Made by a program: the position numbers and the translations under genes
Source: SIG440 sp045591035
GTDB lineage: Bacteria; Bacillota; Clostridia; Monoglobales; Monoglobaceae
Direction: 5' to 3'
NCBI GenBank assembly: GCA_045591035.1
Contig: JAZNSG010000043.1
Coordinates: forward strand, 1-47,912
DNA: 47,912 nt
Shown: positions 6,279 to 15,178 of the stretch, in pieces
Numbering within the stretch: position 1 is the first letter of the stretch
Layout: each line of letters begins with the position of its first letter
Notes under the pieces: model-generated
The model's input: the letters and a program-made list of their open reading frames with translations, nothing else
Databases searched by the model: none
Told to the model about the DNA's origin: nothing

Positions 6279-8102
6279 ATGTTTACCAAAAAATTCTTAA
6301 GCGGACTTCTGTGTTTTGCACTGCTCATCTCTACTTTGTCTATTTCGGCATTTGCTTTTCCCGATGTAGATAACGACCCCACAGTTGCCTGGGCAGTACC
6401 TTATATTAACGAAATGAGTGAGCTGGGATATATAAAGGGCTACGAGGACGGTACTTTCAAACCCACTAACACAATTTCAAAGACTGAAGCGCTTATTCTT
6501 TTGTCAAGAATGGTTGGCGTAAATGACGAAAGCTTTGCTGACTCTGTTGAAATGGCTCAAAAGAAATATTCATCTGTTTTGAGCAAGTATAGCACAAACT
6601 ACGAAAAAGAAGTGTCCTTCCTTCTTTACATGGGCATACTCGAGTCCGGCGAGTTGGATTCATATTTGTCAAACTCAAACAAGAACGCTCCGCTTTTGAG
6701 ATATGAAGCCGCTGTTCTTCTCACAAAACTTCTTGGTGCTGACGAAGAGGTTGAATCAAATGCTTTTGTTTCATCTTCCTATGCAGACACTCTTGAAATC
6801 CCCGATTCTGCCCGTGCTTACGTTGAGTACGTAAACGAAAAAGAAATTATGCAGGGTATGGGCAATGACGAAAACGGCGACCCGATTTTCTCACCCAACA
6901 CAAGTGTTACCCGTGCTCAGATGGCAAAAATGCTTTATTGCCTTATTGACATCATCGACCTTTCAGTTCAAACCGGCACTGTTGTTTCCACAGATGCATT
7001 CAACGAAACAATTACAGTAACAATCAACAACAACGATATCGTGAACAAGCTTAATCCGGGTTCAAAATACAAGCTTAACGGTGAAGATGTTGAGCTCTCT
7101 GACCTTAAACGCGGTATGCACATCAAATTAGTACATATCGCAGGTACTGTTGCATTGATTGAAAACCAGGTTATCAATGAAGACACAATTGTCTACGGTC
7201 TTGTGTCAGCAACCTCTGAGACAACAAACTCAAAAACAGTTACCATAGTTGATGCAAACGACAGCAAAAAGAAAGACACCTACATTCTCGCAGATAACGC
7301 AAAAATCAGAGTTAATGGCGCAATCGATACTTTTGGCAAAATAAAAGCAAACAACTATGTCGCTCTTACAATCGAAGACGGTCTTGTTGCTACTCTTGAG
7401 GTAATCGACAAAACTGCAACAACATACGGAACCCTTGACTCAATTGATTTTTCAGGCGAATATACCGTTCTTGAAATACTCACCACAAACGGAGAGATAG
7501 AAAGTCTCGAAGTTTCAGACAGCGACGTTCAAATCACCAGAAATGGTTTAGCTGCATCACTCAGTGACCTTGTACATGGCGACAGTGTATCAATCAAATT
7601 GACATACGGAAAGGTTACAAAAATCCAGGCAAGTAGTAAATCTTCAAACAATTCCGGTGTTATTGACTACATCACCTACACAAAGACCGGTACAACAATC
7701 GGCATTGAAATTAATGGTGAAGTTTGTGACTACAAGGTAAACAAGAGTGCAACGGTGACAATGGACTCTTTTGAAGGTGCAACTGTTTATGACCTTCGTC
7801 CCGGCACAGACATCGAAATCAAACTCGACAGCAACGAAATCGTGAAGATTGAAGCAACTGCAACAGTTGCAAAATCTCAGGTTACAGGTACCGTAAAAAC
7901 CATAAATACATCCTATGGACTTCTTGTTATACAGGAAAATGGTGCTGAATATAACATTTTTGCAAACAGCACAACAAAGATTATAGACAGCACAACCGGC
8001 AAAACTGTTCTTCTTAAGAGCATCGAAAAAGGTCGCACCGCCTCAGTTACAGGCTCGAATGCGTCGGGCGTTTTTGAAGCGAGTGTTATAGTTCTTCAGT
8101 AA
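6279..8102 (+). CDS. secreted SLH-domain protein
   Basis: 607 residues from the ATG at 6279, chosen because AAGGAGG lies 7-13 bases upstream and because it begins with a proper signal peptide (MFTKKFLSGLLCFALLIS...AFA). A longer in-frame start at 6207 would bury the signal. SLH modules are seen near residues 27-80 (YIKGYEDGTFKPTNTISKTE), a degenerate one at about 95-150, and another near 188-235 (FSPNTSVTRAQMAKML). The remainder is Thr/Asn/Lys-rich and beta-like, with repeated short units around V-x-G-x-V-x-T; it resembles a surface scaffold without a recognised active site. A strong terminator follows. Confidence 0.85.
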   Translation: MFTKKFLSGLLCFALLISTLSISAFAFPDVDNDPTVAWAVPYINEMSELGYIKGYEDGTFKPTNTISKTEALILLSRMVGVNDESFADSVEMAQKKYSSVLSKYSTNYEKEVSFLLYMGILESGELDSYLSNSNKNAPLLRYEAAVLLTKLLGADEEVESNAFVSSSYADTLEIPDSARAYVEYVNEKEIMQGMGNDENGDPIFSPNTSVTRAQMAKMLYCLIDIIDLSVQTGTVVSTDAFNETITVTINNNDIVNKLNPGSKYKLNGEDVELSDLKRGMHIKLVHIAGTVALIENQVINEDTIVYGLVSATSETTNSKTVTIVDANDSKKKDTYILADNAKIRVNGAIDTFGKIKANNYVALTIEDGLVATLEVIDKTATTYGTLDSIDFSGEYTVLEILTTNGEIESLEVSDSDVQITRNGLAASLSDLVHGDSVSIKLTYGKVTKIQASSKSSNNSGVIDYITYTKTGTTIGIEINGEVCDYKVNKSATVTMDSFEGATVYDLRPGTDIEIKLDSNEIVKIEATATVAKSQVTGTVKTINTSYGLLVIQENGAEYNIFANSTTKIIDSTTGKTVLLKSIEKGRTASVTGSNASGVFEASVIVLQ

Positions 8103-8117
8103 CATTCAGCAATAATC

Positions 8118-8150
8118 CGCGGTGAAACGTAATGTTTCACCGCGTTTTTC
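8118..8150 (+). terminator. intrinsic terminator
   Basis: CGCGGTGAAAC (8118-8128) pairs perfectly with GTTTCACCGCG (8134-8144), followed by TTTTTCTT. Confidence 0.85.
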
Positions 8151-8184
8151 TTACCTCTAACATCAAATCGAAAGGACTGGTTTT

Positions 8185-10263
8185 ATGAAAAAACTCTTTT
8201 CTTTATTACTATCTTTCATAATTCTTGTTTCATCTTGTCAGGTCGTTTTTTCCGCAACAGACACAAGCATAGAATCACTTTTAACCCTTGTTAAAAGCCG
8301 CCTCCCTGACACCTCCGATTTTGAAAACTTCGACAGCGACAGTTACACCGATAACAACTCCACGGTTTATCAGTTCAATTGGAGTACCTCATCAACAGGC
8401 AGCTACAAAAGCATGTATGCAACCGCATCCAAAAGCGGCATCATTCTGGAATATGGGCTAAATGACAACACTCTTGACGAAACATCATCACCAAAATTTG
8501 ACCGTATATCCACCGAGGAAGCTCTGCGTAAAACCCAGGTACTAATCAAGCGTCTTAACCCAACCATTGCTCACAAGCTGTCCGTAAAAGCGGATGACGC
8601 CCCCGACAGTTTCAACAGCAACCGACTTTATTTTGATGTAATACACGAAGAAAACGGTATTCCGGTTATGGGCGATACCGGCAGAGTTTCCGTTGATATT
8701 AATGCAGAAAAAATTTATTCATTCCGCATAAAGTTTACAGAAAATCTCTCCTACTCACCAAATAAAGGCCTGATTTCCGAGGCTGACGCAAAAAAAGCCT
8801 TTACAAAAAACATTGGTCTTGAGTCGGCATACAGAGTCTACAGAAACACAAAAGACCGCAAAACTTCGATTTTCCCGATTTACACGCCGAATCTCCGTAA
8901 CAAATACATTGATGCGTACACAGGCAAGGCAATCGAAGTTATCCCGGTTGCTCAGAAATATTTTGAATATTCAAGCGACTCTGTCGGCGGAACTAATTCT
9001 TCAAATCGTGGTGATGGATTCACAGAAGCAGAGCGACTTGAATTGGAAAGAATTGACGAACTCCTTTCGGAAGAAGAAACAGAAGAGCTTCTCCGCAGTA
9101 TACCCCTACTTGCTATAACCGACTCCTATAAGGTTAGCTCATCTTCTTTAAACAAAGTCGTATACGAACCTGATTCTTACATCCGCTCTGTTGTATTTGT
9201 TAATGAAAAAGATGGCAAATCAAACTTTATTCACACCAATTCAGACGCAAAAACAGGAGAACTCCTGAGCTATTCATGCTTTAACGACATTCCAACAGAA
9301 ACAACCCCCTTGGAACGTGATATTCTGAAGCAAAAAGCCGAAGAGCTTCTTACCTGCGTTGCCGGGGAAAAGAAGTCAGAATACATTCTCTCCGAAAAAG
9401 AGCTTTCATCTGATGGTTACTTTACCTATGAACGCTACAAAAACGGTTTGTTGGTAAGCGGTGATACAATAGCCATAGAGTTATCCCCTGCAAACGGCAC
9501 TTTAGTTTCATATAATATAAATTATACCAAAGGGGAATTCCCTGACATCTCCCGGATTATGTCAGGAGACAAAATTTGCTTAAAATTCTTTGAGCACACT
9601 GACTACTATCCAATGTATATCCCATATAAGTCAGAAACCTCTTTGGCTAATGCCGACAAGACAGCCTTGGTCTATGTTCCCGAAGATACCTCCATTATAC
9701 TTGACGCATACACAGGAAACCGCATTACTTATGACGGAAAGCCTTATCAAAAGGAAGCTGAGCTTTGCGACTACGAAGATATTGAAGGGCATTTTGCTCA
9801 GGAAAAGATTCAGAACCTGCACCGCTTTGGCATAGGTTTTGAGGGTAAAAAATTTCTTCCTGACACCGAAATAACTCAAAAAGAACTAATTGCGCTTGTT
9901 GTGAAGGGAATTTGCACTCAAAGCAGCATAACCATAAGTCCGGATATGGATTTTGACGAATATTATACGTTGTCAGAAAAGTTTAATCTTTTAACCGAGG
10001 CCGAAAAAGCTCCTGACCTTCCGGTCTCCCGCATAAATGCAGCAAAAATAATTTGCCGGGCTCTTGATGCAGAAAAATATGCAAAAATCGACAAGATGTT
10101 TGCTTGTCCGTTTGCTGACGTAACCGACGGCAAAGGCTATGCTACACTGCTTTGGGGAATGAATATTATAAACGGAACTTCAGACTCCACATACTCTCCA
10201 AACGATTTTCTGACTCGTGCCCAGGCAGCAGTTATACTTTATAACACAATGAATGTCATGTAA
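8185..10263 (+). CDS. secreted YcdB/YcdC-like (PepSY-related) protein with C-terminal SLH modules
   Basis: 692 residues with a signal peptide (MKKLFSLLLSFIILVSSCQVVFSA). Residues about 95-270 and 370-530 form two PepSY/YcdB-like repeats, recognisable by patterns such as RLYFDVIHEENGIPVMGDTGRVSVD and the later RYKNGLLVSGDTIAIELSP-type segment that describe a beta sheet with a helix. SLH modules occupy the C-terminus, about 535-585 (DIEGHFAQEKIQNLHRFG) and 645-692 (ADVTDGKGYATLLWGMNI). YcdB-type domains are known next to SLH modules in Firmicutes; their role is not settled, with inhibition of proteases or cell-wall association often suggested. AAAGGACTGG precedes the start. Confidence 0.8.
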   Translation: MKKLFSLLLSFIILVSSCQVVFSATDTSIESLLTLVKSRLPDTSDFENFDSDSYTDNNSTVYQFNWSTSSTGSYKSMYATASKSGIILEYGLNDNTLDETSSPKFDRISTEEALRKTQVLIKRLNPTIAHKLSVKADDAPDSFNSNRLYFDVIHEENGIPVMGDTGRVSVDINAEKIYSFRIKFTENLSYSPNKGLISEADAKKAFTKNIGLESAYRVYRNTKDRKTSIFPIYTPNLRNKYIDAYTGKAIEVIPVAQKYFEYSSDSVGGTNSSNRGDGFTEAERLELERIDELLSEEETEELLRSIPLLAITDSYKVSSSSLNKVVYEPDSYIRSVVFVNEKDGKSNFIHTNSDAKTGELLSYSCFNDIPTETTPLERDILKQKAEELLTCVAGEKKSEYILSEKELSSDGYFTYERYKNGLLVSGDTIAIELSPANGTLVSYNINYTKGEFPDISRIMSGDKICLKFFEHTDYYPMYIPYKSETSLANADKTALVYVPEDTSIILDAYTGNRITYDGKPYQKEAELCDYEDIEGHFAQEKIQNLHRFGIGFEGKKFLPDTEITQKELIALVVKGICTQSSITISPDMDFDEYYTLSEKFNLLTEAEKAPDLPVSRINAAKIICRALDAEKYAKIDKMFACPFADVTDGKGYATLLWGMNIINGTSDSTYSPNDFLTRAQAAVILYNTMNVM

Positions 10264-10294
10264 CAAAACGGGGGATGTAAAAATAGTTCAGAAC

Positions 10295-10406
10295 GCAAAA
10301 AGGCAGGATTAAATGAATAATAGCACTATTTTTTAATCATGCGCTTTTTTAAGAAAAACAAAAAATCTCGATATGTTCGAGATTTTTTGTTTTTAAGCCT
10401 TTTTGC
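10295..10406. terminator. nested bidirectional terminator structure
   Basis: AAAAACAAAAAATCTCG pairs with CGAGATTTTTTGTTTTT at 10354-10394. An outer perfect pair, GCAAAAAGGC (10295-10304) and GCCTTTTTGC (10397-10406), encloses it. No gene is seen in the 253 bases between 10263 and 10517. Confidence 0.65.
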
Positions 10407-10516
10407 TATGAATCTATTTCCCCTATCCCCTAAAAACAGATAGCTTAATATTATTGAATAAAATACCATATTTTTGCTAATACTTTCCTTAAACACAAAA
10501 GAAAGGTAGCCACTAT

Positions 10517-10834
10517 ATGACAGACAAGAAAGCTCGAAATGTTGTTATCATAAACAATATCAAATCAGACATAATCGACCAGGCAATTTTTATTCTCAAA
10601 GACCCCCTAGCGGGAAAACCCCATGCTCCCGTAACCCGGGACATAGCCCGTGAGGCACAAAAGATAATTGACGATTATATCCGTCAGGTAAACCTTTTAA
10701 AAGGGTGTGACCATCCCCGGGGAAATTCAAGGCCAAAAAGGCAGCGAAAAACCGCCGCACAAGTGCTGACGGTTTTAGCATTTTTAGGTGTTTTGGCATT
10801 CAGTTTGGTTATGGTAATGCTTAATGCGGGTTAA
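10517..10834 (+). CDS. small tail-anchored membrane protein, function unknown
   Basis: 105 residues. AAAGGTAG lies 8-15 bases before the ATG. Residues 1-70 are soluble and contain a likely helix (RDIAREAQKIIDDYIRQV). A basic stretch (RPKRQRK) at about 72-78 is followed by a single hydrophobic segment, about 82-103, ending NAG. By the positive-inside rule the N-terminal part should be cytoplasmic, making it a C-terminally anchored protein. I recognise no family. Its last 14 bases overlap the end of the convergent SLOG gene. Confidence 0.65.
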   Translation: MTDKKARNVVIINNIKSDIIDQAIFILKDPLAGKPHAPVTRDIAREAQKIIDDYIRQVNLLKGCDHPRGNSRPKRQRKTAAQVLTVLAFLGVLAFSLVMVMLNAG

Positions 10835-11300
10835 CCCTGATTATTTCAAGCCCCTCATCCTCTGCCAGGCTTATCGTATGCCGGGTACCGCCCGACCTGC
10901 CATTAAAATATGCTATGCATACCGATGAAGTCCTGACCATAAATCTGTTTCTCTGGTGCATACAACCCGTTACGTATTTTTCGTTCAGGCACAAAACCTC
11001 ATCAGCTGCACCCAAAATATCCTCGTATTCCCTTTTTTCCTGTACTGACCAGCTATCTGCCTGATTTCTGCAGGGAATAACCACCACCAATTTAATATCA
11101 AGCTTTTCGCGAAGTTTCAAGACAGTCCTCGCCGCAAACGAATCAAACCCCAATGCCCCTCCGCACAAAAACGTATCAACGCCTCTCTCAAAAAGAACAT
11201 AAACCAACTTTTCCAAATTCTTTAAAATATTTTCCTTCTCTTTTTTGTCAATATCTCTGTGCCCTGTAAAGCAACAGGTTTTTTCTTTAACAAATTCCAT
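10821..11300 (-). CDS. SLOG-fold protein of the YspA/DUF1273 kind
   Basis: 159 residues from the ATG at 11300. That start places the family hallmark FTGHR at residue 11; an upstream in-frame ATG at 11345 is possible. Other hallmarks are CGGALGFDSFAA near 46-57 and GGTRHT near 139-144, together forming the nucleotide-binding Rossmann-like pocket of the SLOG superfamily, which includes DprA and LOG. Members are thought to sense or cleave nucleotide-derived ligands, and many are linked to defence or stress, but this subgroup has no settled activity. It overlaps the convergent small membrane gene by 14 bases. Confidence 0.75.
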   Translation of the reverse strand: MEFVKEKTCCFTGHRDIDKKEKENILKNLEKLVYVLFERGVDTFLCGGALGFDSFAARTVLKLREKLDIKLVVVIPCRNQADSWSVQEKREYEDILGAADEVLCLNEKYVTGCMHQRNRFMVRTSSVCIAYFNGRSGGTRHTISLAEDEGLEIIRVNPH

Positions 11301-11373
11301 CAAGCAACAGCCCTTTCGACACTTTTCCCAAAATAAGACTATCATACCATAATACCCTTTGTCAATAAGTCAA

Positions 11374-11402
11374 TTTACAAAAAGCAAAGGATGGGGTATA
11401 AT
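11374..11402 (+). promoter_or_regulatory. promoter of the lrgA-lrgB pair
   Basis: TTTACA (11374-11379), a 17-base spacer and a perfect TATAAT (11397-11402). The short distance to the first gene leaves almost no leader. Confidence 0.75.
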
Positions 11403-11413
11403 AAAGAAAAGGG

Positions 11414-11797
11414 GTGTCCGATTTGAATGTTTTTAAAAAATCATTGATATTGTTTCTTATATGTATGCTTTGTGACATGATAACCTTAGTCTTGCCGTTT
11501 GATTTTCCATCCAGCGTTCTGGCAATGGTTTTAATGTTTTTTTGTCTTTTCTTTGGCATCTTCAAAACCCGCCAGGTTGAACCTGTTGCCAGTTGGCTGA
11601 CAAAAAACCTGGCATTCATATTTGTCCCCATTACCGTTTCAATTGTAGGCTATGTCGACTTGCTTGGGTCAATCTTGTGGAAGTTTATCGTTATATGCCT
11701 GGTTTCTGCTTTTATAACCTTCACCCTGACCGCATTTTCCGTAAATCTTACGATAAAATTGACGAAAAAAAGAATGGGGGATGTTTCAAATGCTTGA
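11414..11797 (+). CDS. lrgA: LrgA/CidA-family holin-like membrane protein
   Basis: 127 residues with about four hydrophobic segments and the family pattern PSSVLAMVLMFFCLFFG, then a cytoplasmic loop and VEPVASWLTKNLAFIFVP. LrgA/CidA proteins influence murein hydrolase activity and small-metabolite export together with LrgB/CidB partners. The reading frame opens with GTG at 11414, but the GGGG that should serve as ribosome binding site touches this codon, so TTG at 11423 is an equally good start. The 3' end overlaps lrgB by 8 bases, indicating translational coupling. No LytSR-type regulator is adjacent. Confidence 0.85.
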   Translation: MSDLNVFKKSLILFLICMLCDMITLVLPFDFPSSVLAMVLMFFCLFFGIFKTRQVEPVASWLTKNLAFIFVPITVSIVGYVDLLGSILWKFIVICLVSAFITFTLTAFSVNLTIKLTKKRMGDVSNA

Positions 11798-12473
11798 ATA
11801 CACATCTAACCCATTTTTTGGATTTACTCTTTCTGTTCTTACATACGTGATTGCCACAAAGATATACCAAAAATTCAAAACACCCATCCTGAATCCCATG
11901 GTGGTAGCTTCGATACTGGTAATCATTATTCTGAAAACTTTTTCAATACCTTTGGAAAACTATATGGTTGGCGGAGACTTTATCCGTATGCTGCTTGGCC
12001 CTGCCACGGCTGCACTTGCCGTTTCAATGTACCGCCAATTTGATGTGGTAAAGAAAAACTGGCTGCCGATTGTGGTCGGATGCACGGTTGGTGTTGTATC
12101 TGCCCTGGGAAGCACAATAGCTTTATGCCATATTTGCGGAATCACTTGGGAAATAACCGCCAGTTTGATTCCGAAATCCATTACAACAGCCTTTGCTACT
12201 CCCCTTGCAGAGCAAATGGGAGGAATCCCCGCCATAACCGTCGCCGGAATATTTATGAACGGCATTTTCGGAGCCATCGCCGGACCATCAGTTTTAAAAC
12301 TTTTCCGCATAAATGACCCCATTGCCACAGGACTAGCCATAGGTGCCACAAGCCACGCCATTGGCACAGCAAAAGCCATTGAGATTGGTGAAATCGAGGG
12401 TTCTGTCAGCGGAATAGCAATTGGTCTTTGCGGAGTGATTACCGTTCTCATTTGCGTTATCTTTGGAATATAG
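11790..12473 (+). CDS. lrgB: LrgB/CidB-family membrane protein
   Basis: 227 residues from the ATG at 11790, which has GGGGG 7 bases upstream; the alternative ATG at 11781 lies too close to it. There are several membrane segments and the typical LrgB pattern SLIPKSITTAFATPLAEQMGG, then ATSHAIGTAKAIEIGEIEG. It pairs with LrgA in control of autolysis and, in some Firmicutes, pyruvate or related organic-acid transport. It ends at a strong shared terminator, so the operon is just these two genes. Confidence 0.9.
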   Translation: MLEYTSNPFFGFTLSVLTYVIATKIYQKFKTPILNPMVVASILVIIILKTFSIPLENYMVGGDFIRMLLGPATAALAVSMYRQFDVVKKNWLPIVVGCTVGVVSALGSTIALCHICGITWEITASLIPKSITTAFATPLAEQMGGIPAITVAGIFMNGIFGAIAGPSVLKLFRINDPIATGLAIGATSHAIGTAKAIEIGEIEGSVSGIAIGLCGVITVLICVIFGI

Positions 12474-12480
12474 ATACAAA

Positions 12481-12521
12481 AACAGCATTTGCAAAGCATG
12501 AATTGCAAATGCTGTTTTATT
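12481..12521. terminator. bidirectional terminator between lrgB and apbE
   Basis: AACAGCATTTGCAA (12481-12494) pairs perfectly with TTGCAAATGCTGTT (12503-12516); T runs flank both sides. Confidence 0.85.
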
Positions 12522-12526
12522 CTTTC

Positions 12527-13483
12527 TCATTTAAAATAAATCTCCGCTCCATACTCCGCAGCCAAACTTCTTCCCTTGTCCTCTCCAAGAATAAATATGG
12601 CTGTGGCAAGACAATCACAAACCAGGGCATTATCTCCCACCACAGTGACGCTTTCATAGCTTTTGTTTGACGGTTTGCCGGTTTTGGGGTCTATGATGTG
12701 ATGAAACCTTTCTCCATCCTTTTCGAAATATCTTTGGTATGTACCGCTTGTGACAACCGCACCCTCATTTAATTCTACGGTATCGGTGAAATCTCCCATG
12801 GGTTTGAAAGGATTCTGAAGACCTATGCGCCATTTCCCTTCCTTTGTTTTTGGATTTTTCCCAAAACAGTTTATGTTTCCGCCCAGGTCCACTATGCCGC
12901 TTTCTGCCCCAAACTTCTTCAACACGGAAACAGCCAAATCTCCCGCATAACCTTTTGCCGCTCCGCCTAAATCAATTTTTGTATCATCTGTGAGCTTCGC
13001 TACAGTAAGATTTTTTTCATCAATAACAATTCCGCTGTTTTCCGTTTTGGTCACAGCCTCACTTATCTCTGACTCCGTGGGTATTTTCTCATTTTCTATG
13101 GCAGTCTTCCACAAAGTGGTGAGAGGTGCTGCGCAAACATCAAAAGCACCCTCTGATTTCCTTTCAAGTTCCAGAGAAACTTTAAGAATCTCAATTGTCA
13201 CCTTGTTTACCTTCACTTTTTCCCCTTTTGGGGCTGAATTTATCTTTGAAACAAGGGAGTTTTCATCAAAAAAATCAGCATCTTTGTGTATTGCGACAAT
13301 GGCATCAAAAGCCTCAGAAACTGCGTCTTTTGCGTTTTTTCCGTAAGCCGTTATGGTACACTGAGTATCAAAAAGATATTCCGTCATTTCATAACCTTTG
13401 TCCGTCAAAAAATGTCTCACCAAAAGCCCAGCAAATAACGTCGCAAGTATTGCTCCAAAAATCCAAAGTTTATGTCTTTTCAT
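12527..13483 (-). CDS. apbE: FAD:protein FMN transferase (ApbE family)
   Basis: 318 residues. It attaches FMN from FAD to a Thr or Ser in extracytoplasmic flavoproteins such as RnfG/NqrC subunits or secreted reductases, using Mg2+. An N-terminal membrane anchor or signal segment (LWIFGAILATLFAGLLV) places it outside the membrane. Conserved parts are FDTQCTITAYG, DLGGAAKGYAGD, DLGGNINCFG, VTSGTYQRYFE and HHIIDPKTGKPS, the last being the catalytic metal-site region. It is transcribed alone from a promoter at 13522-13550 that diverges from the murJ promoter. No obvious flavoprotein target is encoded in the window. Confidence 0.93.
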   Translation of the reverse strand: MKRHKLWIFGAILATLFAGLLVRHFLTDKGYEMTEYLFDTQCTITAYGKNAKDAVSEAFDAIVAIHKDADFFDENSLVSKINSAPKGEKVKVNKVTIEILKVSLELERKSEGAFDVCAAPLTTLWKTAIENEKIPTESEISEAVTKTENSGIVIDEKNLTVAKLTDDTKIDLGGAAKGYAGDLAVSVLKKFGAESGIVDLGGNINCFGKNPKTKEGKWRIGLQNPFKPMGDFTDTVELNEGAVVTSGTYQRYFEKDGERFHHIIDPKTGKPSNKSYESVTVVGDNALVCDCLATAIFILGEDKGRSLAAEYGAEIYFK

Positions 13484-13521
13484 TTTTCCAACTCCCCGCC
13501 CGAAAGCACTTGTCTGCTCTC

Positions 13522-13584
13522 ATTCTAACACAAACATAATTTATAGTCAATCCGCTTTACTTTTATAGAAAAATATGCTATAAT
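13522..13584. promoter_or_regulatory. divergent promoters of apbE and murJ
   Basis: Minus strand: TTGACT (13550-13545), 17 bases, TAGAAT (13527-13522) for apbE. Plus strand: TTTACT (13556-13561), 17 bases, TATAAT (13579-13584) for murJ. The two -35 boxes are only 5 bases apart, back to back. Confidence 0.7.
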
Positions 13585-13624
13585 TATTTATGTATGTTAA
13601 TCGGCGGATTAAGGATGTGATTTA

Positions 13625-15178
13625 TTGAAAAAATCTTCATCTGCCAGAACCGTGCGCACTATCGGGTTTATGGCAATTATTATATTTTTTGCAAAATTTT
13701 TGGGGCTTCTTCGTGAAATTATCATAGCAAGTGTTTATGGTCAGGGCTATGCGTCTGACATTCTCAACAGTTCAACCCAGATTCCCCTTTTATTTTTTGA
13801 TATGACTTTAGGCGTGGCAATTCTTTCGACCTTTGTTCCCGTTTTCAATGGTTTTCTTGAAAACGAAGGTAAAGCCAGGGCCATGTGCTTTGCCAACAGT
13901 TTTATGGCCCTTGTGGTTACCATAGCTGCCGTCTTTTCCGTTTTGGGCATGATTTTTGCTGAAGAGCTTGTGGGGCTTATGGCGCCCGGATATGACCACG
14001 AGAAAGTCCTTGAAACTGCAAAGCTTCTTCGGCTGATATTCCCGTCAATTATATTCACCGCAGCAGCTTATACCTCTGTTGGCATTTTGCAGTCCTTCGG
14101 TGAATTCAATATCCCTTCCCTTATAAGTGTGGTTTCAAACCTTATTATGATAGCCTATCTTCTTATATGGGGGAACAAGTTTGGCTTAACCGGTGTTATC
14201 CTTTCAATGCTGGTTGCGTGGGCTTCTCAGCTGTTTATTCAGCTTCCGTATCTGAACAAATTCGGATACCGGCATCGGCTGTTTTTCAATATCAAAGACA
14301 AAGGCATCAAAGATGCTCTTTGTTTGGCAGTGCCTGTTCTTGTCAGTTCGTGGGTTCAACCCCTTTGCTCGGTTATCAATATGTCATTTGGCTCATCCAT
14401 GGGTGATGGAGCCGTCTCAGGACTGGGCTGGGCAAATAAAATCTATATTATTATAGTTGGCGTCTTCGCCTACGCCGTAACAAATTTTATTTTCCCAAAG
14501 CTTTCCCGTATGGAAGCCGGGAACAAAGAACAGGAATTTTCTGAAACAACCCGCACCTGTGTAAGCTGGATAATCTTTATTATCGGGTTTGTTGCCGCTA
14601 TGTTTATAGCTCTTTGTGAGCCCGTTATCCGTGTAGTGTTTGAACGTGGCGAATTCACCCCTGAAAACACTCGTTTGACAGCAGGTGCACTGCTTCATTA
14701 TTCCGTAGGTATGGTAGGGTATGCGATTTGCGAAATCTTAAACAAAAGCTTTTATGCTATCCGTGACGGAAAGACCCCTATGCTCACCTCAATTGGGGGA
14801 ATATGTGTGAACCTGGCTTCGGCATTTATCTTTGTGAAAATTTTTAAGATGGGCATAAACGGCCTTGCACTTGCAAGTGCCGTAAGCTCCATTTTTATGG
14901 CAGTTGTCCTTCTTGTTGTAATGAACAAACGAAAGCCGGATACCTTCCCCACAAGCTTTTGGCAGAATCTTCTCAAAACCGTTATATGCATCGGCATTTC
15001 TGCTTTAGCCGCCAAGGGAATGTACCGCATAGTTTCACCCTTTGGCAATGGATTTTTATTCACACTTCTTGAACTGGTATTATGTGCATTACCGGCACTG
15101 CTTGTGTACCTTGGGCTTGGATTTATCCTGAAAATAAACGAATTAAAAAAACTAAGGAGGCTTGACAATGAAAAATAA
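13625..15178 (+). CDS. murJ: lipid II flippase MurJ (MviN, MOP superfamily)
   Basis: 517 residues with about 14 membrane helices. It moves lipid II across the membrane for peptidoglycan synthesis. The start is TTG at 13625, preceded by AAGGATG at a good distance; no ATG is suitably placed. N-terminal FLGLLREIIIASVYGQ followed by LLFFDMTLGVAILSTFVPVF is characteristic of MurJ, as are GLGWANKIYIIIVGVFAYAV and VVFERGEFT. It is first in a run of envelope genes and its 3' end overlaps the next start by 11 bases, so these are translated together. A role in lipid-linked polysaccharide flipping instead of lipid II is possible in this context. Confidence 0.92.
   Translation: MKKSSSARTVRTIGFMAIIIFFAKFLGLLREIIIASVYGQGYASDILNSSTQIPLLFFDMTLGVAILSTFVPVFNGFLENEGKARAMCFANSFMALVVTIAAVFSVLGMIFAEELVGLMAPGYDHEKVLETAKLLRLIFPSIIFTAAAYTSVGILQSFGEFNIPSLISVVSNLIMIAYLLIWGNKFGLTGVILSMLVAWASQLFIQLPYLNKFGYRHRLFFNIKDKGIKDALCLAVPVLVSSWVQPLCSVINMSFGSSMGDGAVSGLGWANKIYIIIVGVFAYAVTNFIFPKLSRMEAGNKEQEFSETTRTCVSWIIFIIGFVAAMFIALCEPVIRVVFERGEFTPENTRLTAGALLHYSVGMVGYAICEILNKSFYAIRDGKTPMLTSIGGICVNLASAFIFVKIFKMGINGLALASAVSSIFMAVVLLVVMNKRKPDTFPTSFWQNLLKTVICIGISALAAKGMYRIVSPFGNGFLFTLLELVLCALPALLVYLGLGFILKINELKKLRRLDNEK

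Noticed and set aside
11960..12508. 182-residue minus-strand open frame opposite lrgB
   Set aside because: Pro/Ala/Met-rich composition typical of an antisense shadow; lrgB is clearly real.
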